64,000 nucleotides of DNA from JBEIHX01 sp040381075 (lineage in GTDB: Bacteria > Pseudomonadota > Alphaproteobacteria > Caulobacterales > Aquidulcibacteraceae): contig JBEIHX010000005.1 of the NCBI GenBank assembly GCA_040381075.1, positions 1 through 64,000 of the forward strand. Direction: 5' to 3'. The number at the start of each line of letters is the position of its first letter. The first letter of the stretch is position 1. Both the position numbers and the translations under genes were made by a program. Below are positions 34,725 through 43,139 of the stretch, piece by piece. The notes beneath the pieces were generated by a model. The model was given only the letters and a program-made list of their open reading frames with translations, ran no database searches and was not told where the DNA came from.

Positions 34725-35504
34725 ATGAACGATGTCCTTCCCGTGGCCCGCGCCGGCCCGATCGCCACCCTGACGTTGAACCGCCCGGACAAACGCAACG
34801 CGCTCACGGCGGCGATGTGGCGTGCGCTGCCGGACGTGCTGGCGGACCTGGCGGGCGACCCCGGGGTGCTGAGCTTGATTGTGACGGGGGCAGGCGTCCA
34901 CTTCGCCGGCGGCGCCGACATCGGCGAGTTTCCTGAGGTCTACGCCACTGCTGAGAGCGCACGCGCCTATTCAGACGCGGTGCAGGCCGCAGGCGCGGCG
35001 CTGGCGGCTTTTCCCAAGCCAACGCTGGCGCAGATCCGTGGGGCCTGTGTCGGGGGAGGCTGCGGTCTCGCGCTGGCCTGTGATCTGCGCTTCGCCGATG
35101 ACACGGCCCGTCTTGGCGTCACGCCGGGCAGGCTCGGCCTTGCCTACACCCTGGCGGACACCAAGCGCCTGGTTGACGCGGTCGGCCCGGCGGCGGCGAA
35201 GGATATCCTGTTTTCCGGCCGCCTGGTCGCCGCCGACGAAGCCTATCGCCTGCGCCTCGTCGACCGGGTCGTTGCGCCAGACGCGCTTGAGGCGACGGTG
35301 CGGGATTATCTCACAGGGCTCGCGGCTGTGTCGCAGTTCTCAATCCGGGCGATGAAGGCGACGATCGGCGCGATCCAGGCCGGACAGACTGTGGCCGACG
35401 AGACGGACACGGCGCATTACCTGGAGGGGTTCCGCGGCGAGGATTTCCAGGAGGGCTATGCCGCATTCCTGGCGAAGCGCGCGCCGCGCTTCACCTTTCG
35501 CTAG
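34725..35504 (+). CDS. enoyl-CoA hydratase/isomerase-fold protein lacking both catalytic Glu
   Basis: A 259-aa crotonase-fold protein. The oxyanion-hole peptides are intact: AGVHFAGGADIGEF and RGACVGGGCGLALACDLRFA. In classical hydratases the two catalytic glutamates are in GGGCELAM and QPEILLG; here they read GGGCGLAL and VTPGRLG, so both positions hold Gly. Binding of acyl-CoA is plausible, but ordinary hydration is doubtful; it could be a decarboxylase, isomerase or another activity in the crotonase family. ATG at 34725. It is divergent from the lipocalin-like gene (96 bases) and converges with the ThuA gene. Confidence 0.85.
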   Translation: MNDVLPVARAGPIATLTLNRPDKRNALTAAMWRALPDVLADLAGDPGVLSLIVTGAGVHFAGGADIGEFPEVYATAESARAYSDAVQAAGAALAAFPKPTLAQIRGACVGGGCGLALACDLRFADDTARLGVTPGRLGLAYTLADTKRLVDAVGPAAAKDILFSGRLVAADEAYRLRLVDRVVAPDALEATVRDYLTGLAAVSQFSIRAMKATIGAIQAGQTVADETDTAHYLEGFRGEDFQEGYAAFLAKRAPRFTFR

Positions 35505-35539
35505 GCTGCATCCACGCTTTTGCCACCCTGGAGGGAGCA

Positions 35540-35563
35540 GCCGGCGCGCAAGGGTGCGCCGGC
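35540..35563. terminator. GC-rich hairpin between convergent genes
   Basis: An 8-bp stem GCCGGCGC/GCGCCGGC with loop gcaagggt sits between the ECH-fold and ThuA stops. No T tract follows on either strand, so termination is a guess. Confidence 0.35.
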
Positions 35564-35570
35564 GCCTCGG

Positions 35571-36338
35571 TCAGACAGCGCCGGTCTTCGCCCACCGGAT
35601 GCCGCGACGCAGCAGTTCGTAGAACTCCGGGCGCTCCCAGCTGCCGCGTTCGACGACCGGGTAGTAGTCCATCATCGGCGCCATATCATGGTGCCCCCGG
35701 CAGTGGCCGAGCGTCAGATAGGTCACGCAGCCAGCCCCCTGCGGTTTCATGTACATGACCAGATGTTTCTGACCCACCGGCCAGTCGTCCTCAACAAAGC
35801 CCGTGCCGGGGCCGGTGTTGAAGCAGTGCAGCAATTCCTTGAGTTCACCATGGTAGACGGACTGATAGAGTTCATCTGACGTCTGGAACTCCGGCACATC
35901 CTTCACCAGGGGATGCTCGGGGTCGGATATGTGCACCGTGTAGGGCCCGATCGGCGGATGGGCGATGAACTGGCTGCCGAGGGTTTCCATCAGGATTGGA
36001 GCCTCGCGCGGGCTTGTCACCTTGCCCTCGGCGGTGAAGCGCAGGATGGAGTTCGTGCCGTGCAGGGCGAACCAGCGCCCGCCGGCGCGCACCCAATCGC
36101 GCAGACGCGCCTGGATGTCCTCCGGCGGCGTCACGTCACAGGTGTAGGTAATCAGGAAATCCGCCTTCTCGATGTCGTCGATGCGGCGATAATCACTGTC
36201 CACGTCAACCCGGATGTCCGGGTGCTCGGCGAGCAGCTTCAGGATTTCCAGCCGCGCATAGTTGATGTCATGGAACCTGCCGCCCGCAACCAGGAAGGCT
36301 TTTACCGCCCGCGGATGATTTGCTGTCTGATCGGTCAT
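35571..36338 (-). CDS. ThuA-like domain protein
   Basis: A 255-aa protein with the ThuA (glutamine amidotransferase-like) fold: KAFLVAGGRFHDINYARLEI at the N-terminus, ADFLITYTCDVTPPEDIQAR, GGRWFALHGTN and the C-terminal YLTLGHCRGHHD. In the related GATase fold the Cys would be at the turn after strand 2; I see no Cys-His pair placed as in amidotransferases. ThuA itself takes part in trehalose/sucrose uptake and conversion, and others in sugar 3-keto metabolism. It is followed on this strand by nothing and preceded by an SDR gene (63-base gap), so they may be cotranscribed. Confidence 0.85.
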   Translation of the reverse strand: MTDQTANHPRAVKAFLVAGGRFHDINYARLEILKLLAEHPDIRVDVDSDYRRIDDIEKADFLITYTCDVTPPEDIQARLRDWVRAGGRWFALHGTNSILRFTAEGKVTSPREAPILMETLGSQFIAHPPIGPYTVHISDPEHPLVKDVPEFQTSDELYQSVYHGELKELLHCFNTGPGTGFVEDDWPVGQKHLVMYMKPQGAGCVTYLTLGHCRGHHDMAPMMDYYPVVERGSWERPEFYELLRRGIRWAKTGAV

Positions 36339-36401
36339 GATGCGTCCCCTGCGCGCAGCGGCAGGCCCGCCGGAGCGCGCCCTGCCGCCGTCTGGCCTGC
36401 C

Positions 36402-37163
36402 TCAGTACTGCACGCGCTTGGTGAAGCCGCCGTCGACCACGACGTTGCAGCCAGTGATGTAGCGGGCCGCGGGCGACACCAGGAAGGCGACGGCGTTGGC
36501 GACGTCCTGGGCCGCGCCCATGCGTCCCATCGGAATGCCGGCAAGGGTCGCCTTGTAGAAGTCGCCCATATGGTCCTTGATGAAGTTCCAGGATCCGCCC
36601 TCAATATAGACCGGGCCCGGCGAGACGCAGTTCACGTTGATCTGATCCTTGGCGAGCGCCTGGCTCTGCATCTTGGCGTAATTGATGAGGGCGGCCTTGA
36701 TGGCGTTGTAGCTCTGGACGCCCGCGAAGGTCTCAACCGCAGCGGTGGTTGAGATCGCGAGCAGCGACCCCCCGCCCTGCTTCCTGATATGGCGGGCTGC
36801 GGCGTCAAACCCGGCGACGGTGCTCATCAGGTCGGCGTCGAAATTGGCCCGCCAATTGGCCTCGGCGTTGCCGCCGCCGCCGGCCGACACGTTGGATACA
36901 TAGATGTCGACGCCGCCCAGTTCCGCGGCCGAGAAGTCCACCCATGCCTTGACCTGATCCGTCTTGGAGACATCCACTGCCTGGCCCGCGGCGGCCACGC
37001 CCTTGGCCTTGAGGGCTTCGACCGCGCTTGCCACCTGGTCTGCGTTGCGCGCGCAGATCGCAACGGCGCAGCCTTCAGCAGCCAGCGTCTCAGCGATCGC
37101 GCGTCCGATGCCGCGCGTGCCGCCAGTGATGAGCGCGCGCTTGCCCTTCAAGCCAAGATCCAT
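36402..37163 (-). CDS. SDR family NAD(P)-dependent oxidoreductase
   Basis: A 253-aa classical short-chain dehydrogenase. The nucleotide-binding TGGTRGIG is at 14-21, and VSNVSAGGGG is in the NNAG position. The Ser is in LAISTTAAVETF, and the YxxxK catalytic pair is in SYNAIKAALI. The C-terminal ITGCNVVVDGGF is standard. ATG at 37163. The neighbours (ThuA, ACAD, thiolase) suggest a 3-oxoacyl or sugar-alcohol substrate, but the window does not settle this. The divergent ACAD gene starts 480 bases away. Confidence 0.92.
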   Translation of the reverse strand: MDLGLKGKRALITGGTRGIGRAIAETLAAEGCAVAICARNADQVASAVEALKAKGVAAAGQAVDVSKTDQVKAWVDFSAAELGGVDIYVSNVSAGGGGNAEANWRANFDADLMSTVAGFDAAARHIRKQGGGSLLAISTTAAVETFAGVQSYNAIKAALINYAKMQSQALAKDQINVNCVSPGPVYIEGGSWNFIKDHMGDFYKATLAGIPMGRMGAAQDVANAVAFLVSPAARYITGCNVVVDGGFTKRVQY

Positions 37164-37346
37164 GTGACGTCTCCCTGCGTATGCCCATTTTGGATAGGTT
37201 TGATGAGTGTCCTGCGGGCGATGTTAAGCACAATCGACAGGTGCGGCGAAAGCTGGATTCGTGCATGCCTGACCCGCCTGGACCCTGACCGGAGTCTGGC
37301 CCGCCCGATCATTGGCGTGATCGGCGGGCTGCGTCCCGGTATGGAT

Positions 37347-37475
37347 ACCAGACCTGCTCTGGAGACCAGACCTGCTCTGGAGATCGGGCGTGTTCAGGAG
37401 ACCGGCGACGTATCTGACGCCGGTATCGGGACTGGGACTGGGACCGGGACTGGGACTGGGACCGGGACCGGGACC
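37347..37475. repeat. 18-base and 6-base tandem arrays in the SDR/ACAD gap
   Basis: Two copies of accagacctgctctggag (37347-37382) are followed, after a 45-base spacer, by eight copies of gggact or gggacc (37428-37475). Both lie in the 480-base divergent gap 37164-37643, where nothing else is recognisable. Confidence 0.9.
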
Positions 37476-37643
37476 GGAGCCTTGACAGGCCGGAGCCTCC
37501 ATAGGCCTGAGCCTCGAAGGGAGCGTGCGGGTGCAGTTTGCAGCATGGCGGGCGTGACGCGCGCCAGGCCTGTGGATGGCGCCCGGATCTGACATCAGCA
37601 GTGCATGGAGGACGGGCGACGCGCCCGCCCAGGGGGAGAAGCA

Positions 37644-38846
37644 ATGGATCTCGCGCTCACGCCAGCCGACGAAGCCTTCCGCGATGAAGTGCGTTCGTTT
37701 CTCGCAGAGAAGCTGACGCCCGATCTCAAGGAAGCCGGGCGGCTGACCGGCGGCGTCTTCACAGACGCCCCCGACAATCTCAAATGGCATCGTATCCTGC
37801 ATGAAAAAGGCTGGGTGGCGCCGGCCTGGCCCGTGGAGTACGGCGGTACGGGCTGGACCGAGATGCAGCGCTACATCTGGGCGAGCGAGTGCGCCCGCGC
37901 AGGCGCGCCGTCGCTGTCGCCGATGGGCTTGCGCATGTGCGGACCCGTGCTCATGAAGTTCGGAAGCCAGGCGCAGAAGGACCGCTACCTGCCCGCCATT
38001 CTCGACGGCGCTGACTACTGGTGTCAGGGCTATTCTGAGCCGGGCTCGGGATCGGACCTCGCCTCCCTGCAGTGCAGGGCGGTGCGCGACGGCGATGACT
38101 ACGTCGTGAACGGAACGAAGATCTGGACCACGCACGCACATTTCGCCAATCGCATGTTCTGCCTGGTGCGCACTGACTCCTCTGGCAAACCGCAGCAGGG
38201 GATCACCTTCCTGCTGATCGACATGGACAGCCCCGGGCTCAAGGTTGCGCCGCTGATCACGCTGGCGGGCGATCACGAAGTAAATCAGGTTTTCCTCGAC
38301 AATGTCCGCGTGCCGGTCGCCAACCGTGTTGGCGAGGAAGGCCAGGGCTGGACGATCGCAAAGTACCTGCTGGAGTTTGAGCGCGGCAACGCGTTTGCCG
38401 CCGGCCTGCAGGTAGCCATCGAGAACCTTCGCACGATCGCTGCAGGCGAGCGCGGCGACGACGGCGCACAGCTGATCGGCGACCCTGATTTCGCCCGCCG
38501 GCTCGCCGAAGTCGAGATCGACGTGGCGGCCATGACGATCACAGAACACCGGGTGATGAGCGCGCTGTCGGCTGGCCAGAACCCAGGCCCCGCCTCCTCA
38601 ATGCTGAAAACACGCGGCACGGAGACCCACCAGCGGATCACCGAGCTGGGGATTGAAGCGATCGCCTTCTATGGCGGCGTGCAGCAACCCGAAGCCCGGA
38701 TTGTGGGCAGCAACACGGCGCCGGTCGGGCCAGCGCACGGCGTCACGGTGATGCCGAAATATCTGAATACGCGGGCCTCAACCATTTACGGCGGCTCAAG
38801 CGAGGTTCAGCGCAACATCATGGCGAAGCTGGTGCTTGGTCTGTAA
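37644..38846 (+). CDS. acyl-CoA dehydrogenase (PimC-like large subunit type)
   Basis: A 400-aa flavoenzyme for the alpha,beta-dehydrogenation of an acyl-CoA. From the ATG at 37644 (GGGGAGAAGC upstream) the family blocks are WPVEYGGTGWTEMQRYIW, YCQGYSEPGSGSDLASLQ (FAD/substrate region), GTKIWTTHAHFANRMFCLVR, and the C-terminal IYGGSSEVQRNIMAK. The first of the two heterologous ACADs seen in pimeloyl/cholesterol-side-chain systems is of this type; a second is not present in the window. A bidirectional terminator lies directly after it. Confidence 0.9.
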   Translation: MDLALTPADEAFRDEVRSFLAEKLTPDLKEAGRLTGGVFTDAPDNLKWHRILHEKGWVAPAWPVEYGGTGWTEMQRYIWASECARAGAPSLSPMGLRMCGPVLMKFGSQAQKDRYLPAILDGADYWCQGYSEPGSGSDLASLQCRAVRDGDDYVVNGTKIWTTHAHFANRMFCLVRTDSSGKPQQGITFLLIDMDSPGLKVAPLITLAGDHEVNQVFLDNVRVPVANRVGEEGQGWTIAKYLLEFERGNAFAAGLQVAIENLRTIAAGERGDDGAQLIGDPDFARRLAEVEIDVAAMTITEHRVMSALSAGQNPGPASSMLKTRGTETHQRITELGIEAIAFYGGVQQPEARIVGSNTAPVGPAHGVTVMPKYLNTRASTIYGGSSEVQRNIMAKLVLGL

Positions 38847-38867
38847 CCACAGCGCCCCCAGACCGAA

Positions 38868-38903
38868 AAAAGCCCGGGCCGTCGCCGCGCGGTCCGGGCT
38901 TTT
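38868..38903. terminator. bidirectional intrinsic terminator
   Basis: A 13-bp stem (AAAAGCCCGGGCC with GGTCCGGGCTTTT, one G-T pair) with a 10-base loop has A/T tracts on both sides, so it can stop transcription from the ACAD gene and from the convergent thiolase. Confidence 0.85.
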
Positions 38904-38956
38904 GTGATGTCGTCAGCGCAGGGCGCAGGGCTGGAGCGGCGCCCCCCCCGGGATGA

Positions 38957-40159
38957 TCAGACGCCTTCCTGGCCGATGATCGCGATCGAACACACATTGG
39001 TGGACGGCGAGCCGCCAAGATTGTGGGTAAGGCCGAGTTTTGGCGCTGCAAGCTGGCGCGACCCGGCGCGGCCCTGGAGCTGCAGGTACATCTCGTAGAG
39101 CATGCGCAGGCCGGACGCGCCGATTGGATGGCCGAAACATTTCAGGCCGCCATCGATCTGGCAGGGAACTTTTCCGTCGGCGTCATAAAAACCGCCGAGA
39201 ACGTCTTTCCAGGCCTGCCCTTCCTCGGAAATGAACAGATCCTCCATGGTCACGAGTTCGGTGATCGAGAAGCAGTCGTGCACTTCGATCATGGAGATTT
39301 CATCACGCGGATTTTCGACGCCTGCCTCCTTGTAGGCTTTGCGGGCGGCGATCCGGGCGGTGTGGAAATACGAACCGTCCCACGAGTTGTGCTGGCTCTC
39401 CAGTCCATTTGAGACGGACAATTGCAGCGCCTTGACGGTGACGAGGTCATGCTTGCCGAGCGCCCGCGCAATCTGCGGCGTGGTGACGATTGCAGCGGCG
39501 GCTCCGTCCGACACACCGCAGCAGTCGAACAGACCCAAAGGTTCGGCGATCATCGGCGCTGCGATCACCTGCTCCTCGCTCACCACATTGCGCAGGTGCG
39601 CCTTGGGATTCTTCGAGCCGTTGGCGTGGCTCTTGACCGACACGTGGGCGATGGCGCGTTTCAGATCCGCCTTGTCCACGCCATGCTTGGCGCGGTAGGC
39701 GCTCGCCAGCTGCGCGAAGTTTCCCGGCGCCGATCCGTTCGGCATGGTCTGAGGCGCCAGCGTGCCGGGGTTGGCGACCGGCAGGCCGCCATAGCCGGTG
39801 TCCTTGAGCTTCTCCACGCCGACGGCCAGCGCGATATCGGCTGCGCCGGCGGCGACGGCGTAGACCGCTCCGCGGAATGCCTCGGAACCGGACGCGCAGA
39901 AGTTTTCGACACGGGTGACCGCGATGTTGGGCAGGCGCAACGCAAGCGCCAGGGGTGTGCCGCCCTTGCCGGTTCCGATCTCATCGATGTGGGTGGAGAA
40001 CCATGCCGCATCGAGCTGGGTCGGCTCAACGCCTGCGTCCTGCATGGCCTCCAGATAGGCCTCCACCATCAGGTCTTCGGGTCCGGCGTCCCAGCGTTCG
40101 CCGAACTTCGAACAGCCCATGCCGATGATTGCGACCTTGTCACGGATGCCTGTGGCCAT
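38957..40159 (-). CDS. thiolase-fold acetyl-CoA acetyltransferase / lipid-transfer (SCP2-thiolase type)
   Basis: A 400-aa thiolase-superfamily protein. The ATG at 40159 has AGGAGGGG about 7 bases upstream. Motifs are nucleophile Cys in NFCASGSEAF, IEVHDCFSITELVTMEDL (the SCP2-type His/Cys segment), and the C-terminal LKCFGHPIGASGLRMLYEMY with catalytic His. This is the SCP2-thiolase/steroid side-chain (non-specific lipid transfer) group rather than classical FadA. It is downstream of an oppC-type permease on the same strand, with a 354-base gap. It likely works with the ACAD and ECH-fold enzymes, which is inference from position. Confidence 0.9.
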   Translation of the reverse strand: MATGIRDKVAIIGMGCSKFGERWDAGPEDLMVEAYLEAMQDAGVEPTQLDAAWFSTHIDEIGTGKGGTPLALALRLPNIAVTRVENFCASGSEAFRGAVYAVAAGAADIALAVGVEKLKDTGYGGLPVANPGTLAPQTMPNGSAPGNFAQLASAYRAKHGVDKADLKRAIAHVSVKSHANGSKNPKAHLRNVVSEEQVIAAPMIAEPLGLFDCCGVSDGAAAAIVTTPQIARALGKHDLVTVKALQLSVSNGLESQHNSWDGSYFHTARIAARKAYKEAGVENPRDEISMIEVHDCFSITELVTMEDLFISEEGQAWKDVLGGFYDADGKVPCQIDGGLKCFGHPIGASGLRMLYEMYLQLQGRAGSRQLAAPKLGLTHNLGGSPSTNVCSIAIIGQEGV

Positions 40160-40207
40160 GGCGGGGCCCCTCCTGAGGCTGGGTGTCGGATCCTGTCGAA
40201 GCGGCTT

Positions 40208-40230
40208 TTTATATCCCTTCGCGGGCACTG
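40208..40230 (-). promoter_or_regulatory. possible promoter of the thiolase gene
   Basis: The minus strand carries TATAAA (40208-40213) 49 bases before the ATG, in a short AT-rich island (ATATAAAAAG). No good -35 box is present at 16-18 bases; the nearest, TGTACA, is poorly matched. An activator-dependent promoter is possible. Confidence 0.3.
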
Positions 40231-40364
40231 TACACATGATCGCACCGGGCCGGCCGCCCCGCCGCGCGGCGGCTGCGCCCATTGGACGGATGCGCGCCCG
40301 CCGGCCGGCGGGAAGGCCAGCGGCCGGCATTGCAGAGAGCGCCGCGCTGATCGGCGCGCCCGTG

Positions 40365-40462
40365 GGATCAACCCCGGGTTCACCCCCGAACTGAACCCTG
40401 AGGGCAGTCCCGGGGGTCAGTCCCGGAAGGTTAGTCCTGGGGGATTCACGCCCGGGATGAAC
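40365..40462. repeat. degenerate repeat region upstream of the thiolase gene
   Basis: Loosely repeated blocks based on ccgggggtcag and ttcacccccgg occur at irregular 14-16-base spacing, with several short palindromes (cccggg). The period is not exact, so it may be a decayed array. The rest of the gap 40160-40513 shows only the possible promoter. Confidence 0.4.
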
Positions 40463-40513
40463 CGGAGACGGAGGAGCTGGCGTGGCCGCCGCTGGCCAGG
40501 CCGCCGGGCTTGC

Positions 40514-41428
40514 CTAGCGATCCTTGGGGTCGATGGCGTCGCGCAGACCGTCGCCGATAAAATTGAAGCACACGAGGGTCACAACCATGGTCAGAGCGGG
40601 ATAGATCAGGAGCCAGGAGGCAATCTCCATTTGCCCCGCGCCGAGCGATATCAGCTGGCCGAGCGACGTCAAAGGCTCGCTGATGCCCATGCCGAGAAAG
40701 CTCAAAAAGGCCTCTGCGAGGATCACGGCTGGGATGGTCAAGGTCACATAGACGACCACGGGACCGAGCAGATTGGGCACAATGTGCCGCCGGATGATGG
40801 CGCCGGATCCGGCGCCTGCGGCGCGCGCAGCCTCCACAAACTCCTTATGTTTCAGCGAAATGGATTGGCCGCGGACGATGCGCGCCATGGTCAGCCATTC
40901 AACCGCGCCGATGGCGGCGAACAGCAGGATGACCTTTTGAACCGGGCTTTCGAGATGGGCGCCGATGGTCACCGTCAGAATGATGACGAAGAAGATGAAC
41001 GGCAGCGAATAAATGATGTCGACGATGCGCATCATGATTTGATCGGTGCGCCCGCCGCGGTAGCCCGCCACAGCCCCCCAGACCACGCCGATCACAAGCG
41101 ACACCAGCGTTGCAACGAGCGCAACGGCGAGCGAAACCCTCAGACCGAACAGCACGCGTGCGAACATATCGCGCCCGTAATTGTCCGTCCCCATGATGTG
41201 CCAATGGACCAGTGTCGGGCTTTCCAGAACGCGGTCGCGGTACTGGTGCTCAAAATCATGCACCCACACCATCGGCCCGAAGATGGCGGCCAGCGTCAGG
41301 ATCGCCAGGATGATCATGCTGACGACTGCAGCGGTGTTGGAAAACAGACGCCGGCGTGCATCGGCCCAGAGGCTGCGCCCCTTGACCGGCGCAGAAACCG
41401 GCGCGTTGGTGTCGGCGGCCGTCGTCAT
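40514..41428 (-). CDS. ABC-type peptide/oligopeptide transporter permease (OppC/DppC type)
   Basis: A 304-aa permease with an N-terminal helix (SMIILAILTLAAIFGPMVWV), the GTDNYGRDMFARVLFG signature of the OppC/DppC group, and five C-terminal helices including the EAA loop (EFVEAARAAGAGSGAIIRRH). It overlaps the stop of the upstream OppB-type gene by 4 bases (ATGA). Substrate-binding protein and ATPases of the usual set are not nearby, so the pair must work with subunits encoded elsewhere or with orphan partners outside this window. Confidence 0.9.
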   Translation of the reverse strand: MTTAADTNAPVSAPVKGRSLWADARRRLFSNTAAVVSMIILAILTLAAIFGPMVWVHDFEHQYRDRVLESPTLVHWHIMGTDNYGRDMFARVLFGLRVSLAVALVATLVSLVIGVVWGAVAGYRGGRTDQIMMRIVDIIYSLPFIFFVIILTVTIGAHLESPVQKVILLFAAIGAVEWLTMARIVRGQSISLKHKEFVEAARAAGAGSGAIIRRHIVPNLLGPVVVYVTLTIPAVILAEAFLSFLGMGISEPLTSLGQLISLGAGQMEIASWLLIYPALTMVVTLVCFNFIGDGLRDAIDPKDR

Positions 41429-42357
41429 GAGTACTTCACCTTCGGGTCGAGAAGCCCATACAGGATGTCGGCGATCAGATTGAACAGCATGATCAGGCCG
41501 GCGTAGACGACAACCACGCCCATCACGACCGTGTAATCGCGCGACATGGCGCCGTCGACGAACTGGCGCCCGATGCCCGGCAGCTGAAACACCTTCTCAA
41601 TCACCACCGAGCCGGTCATCAGCCCGGCCGCAGCGGGGCCGAGATAGCTGATCAGGGGCAGGATCGCCGCTTTCAGGGCGTGGCGCGTGACGACACGATA
41701 CCCGGACAGGCCTTTGGCGCGCGCGGTGCGCACGTAATTGGAACGGATCACTTCGATCATGCTGGCGCGCATCAGGCGCGAGATGATGGCGACCTGCGGC
41801 AGGGCCAGGGTCATGACCGGCAGGATGGCGTGGCTCAGGGTCAAGCCGAGGCGGGGATCGGTTCCCCCTGCCGGCAGCCAGCCCAGCTGGATGCCAAACA
41901 GCAGCGACAGCAGCGGCCCCATCACCAGCGGCGGGATACAGATGCCGACAACGGCGAAGCTCATGACCAGATAGTCGCGCCAGGTGTTCTGGCTCAGGGC
42001 GGCGATGATGCCGAGACCGGACCCGACGAAGAGTGCGATCAGCAGCGACCAGGCCCCGATGAAGGCAGACACAGGCAAGCCTTCGACGATGATGTCGGAT
42101 ACGGTCTTGTCTTTGAGCTTGAGGCTCGGGCCCATGTCGCCGCGCACCAGGCCGGAGACGTACATGCCGTACTGGACGATCAACGGCTTATCGAGATTGT
42201 AGTAGGCGCGCACATTGGCTTCGATGGCCGGCGGGAGCTTGCGGTCGAGGGCGTAGGGATTGCCCGGCGCGGCGCGCATCAGGAAAAACGTCGCCGTGAT
42301 GATGATCAGCATGGTGGGGATCGCGACGAGAAGCCGCCGCAGCACGTAGGTGAACAT
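41425..42357 (-). CDS. ABC-type peptide/oligopeptide transporter permease (OppB/DppB type)
   Basis: A 310-aa permease starting at ATG 42357 behind GGGAG. MFTYVLRRLLVAIPTMLIII is the standard first helix; the APGNPYALDRKLPPA segment, YLVMSFAVVGICIPPLVMGP and the EAA loop (NYVRTARAKGLSGYRVVTRH) are all typical. It is first of the oppB-oppC pair. The frame is open for 68 codons upstream but that part is not OppB-like and overlaps the divergent DUF442 gene. Confidence 0.92.
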   Translation of the reverse strand: MFTYVLRRLLVAIPTMLIIITATFFLMRAAPGNPYALDRKLPPAIEANVRAYYNLDKPLIVQYGMYVSGLVRGDMGPSLKLKDKTVSDIIVEGLPVSAFIGAWSLLIALFVGSGLGIIAALSQNTWRDYLVMSFAVVGICIPPLVMGPLLSLLFGIQLGWLPAGGTDPRLGLTLSHAILPVMTLALPQVAIISRLMRASMIEVIRSNYVRTARAKGLSGYRVVTRHALKAAILPLISYLGPAAAGLMTGSVVIEKVFQLPGIGRQFVDGAMSRDYTVVMGVVVVYAGLIMLFNLIADILYGLLDPKVKYS

Positions 42358-42508
42358 GTCTCCCGCCAACCTCTCGCAGGGCGCAACCGCGTCGCCGTCG
42401 GCCAATGTCACGCCGCCGTCGCCTGAGTCAACGCGGCGACGCTGTTGTGGCGAAAGCCGACGCACCGTGGCAAGGTGGCGTGCCTGTATGCCGATCGGAG
42501 CCCCGCCC

Positions 42509-42931
42509 ATGAGCCGCTTTCGCGACGTGACCCCCAATTTCGCCGTCTCGCCGCAAATCACCGTCGATGATGTTCATGCTGCAGCAGCCGATGGCTTTAC
42601 CGCCGTGATCATCAACCGCCCCGACGGCGAGGAGCCGGGCCAGCCGCCGGCGGCTGACCTCGCCGCGGCCGCCCGGGCGGAGGGCCTGATTGTGACGGAA
42701 ATCCCGATCAATGGCGCGCTCGGCCCGCAACCGGCTGACATCACGCGCATGGCGGAGGCGCTCGCCGCCGCGCCGGGCCCGGTGCTTGCCTACTGCCGCT
42801 CAGGCACGCGCTCGGTGATCCTGTGGGCGCTCGCGCAGGCCCATGCAGGGGTCCCGGCGCAGGAGCTGATCCGCGCCGCAGCGGGGGCCGGCTATGACAT
42901 TTCGGGCATTGCCGGCCGGCTGGGTCGCTGA
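42509..42931 (+). CDS. DUF442/TIGR01244 sulfur-transferase/phosphatase-like protein
   Basis: A 140-aa protein-tyrosine-phosphatase-fold domain, the Blh/TIGR01244 family. The ATG at 42509 has GGAG 10 bases upstream. MSRFRDVTPNFAVSPQITVD is the characteristic start, and the catalytic loop is AYCRSGTRSVILWAL (CxxxxxR). Members act on sulfide/persulfide or as phosphatases in alphaproteobacteria; function is not settled. It is divergent from oppB (151 bases) and converges with proC; the gap holds a 16-base array. Confidence 0.85.
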   Translation: MSRFRDVTPNFAVSPQITVDDVHAAAADGFTAVIINRPDGEEPGQPPAADLAAAARAEGLIVTEIPINGALGPQPADITRMAEALAAAPGPVLAYCRSGTRSVILWALAQAHAGVPAQELIRAAAGAGYDISGIAGRLGR

Positions 42932-43026
42932 GGCGGCGCGCGACCGACCAGAGGCGGGTCAGGCAAGACGCCGCCCGAACGAGGGCGTGCGCAGACCGGG
43001 CCGCCCACACGCGGCGGCTAGTGCGT

Positions 43027-43106
43027 GATCACTGGGGCCGAAGATCACTGGGGCCGAAGATCACTGGGGCCGAAGATCACTGGGGCCCAGGATCACTGTG
43101 GCCGGG
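43027..43106. repeat. 16-base tandem repeat, five copies
   Basis: Three exact copies of gatcactggggccgaa, then gatcactggggcccag and gatcactgtggccggg, between the convergent DUF442 and proC genes. No other feature is seen in the gap. Confidence 0.95.
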
Positions 43107-43139
43107 ACAGCGGTTGATCGACGCCGCGACGCCGTGCGG

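Noticed and set aside
37492..37520. TTGACA (near 37492) as a promoter for the ACAD gene
   Set aside because: The -35 box is perfect, but no acceptable -10 box lies 16-18 bases away.
39422..41506. A 694-codon open frame on the + strand
   Set aside because: It crosses the antisense strands of the thiolase and both permease genes and the gap between. The His/Arg/Asp-rich translation has no recognisable family and no ribosome site is visible.
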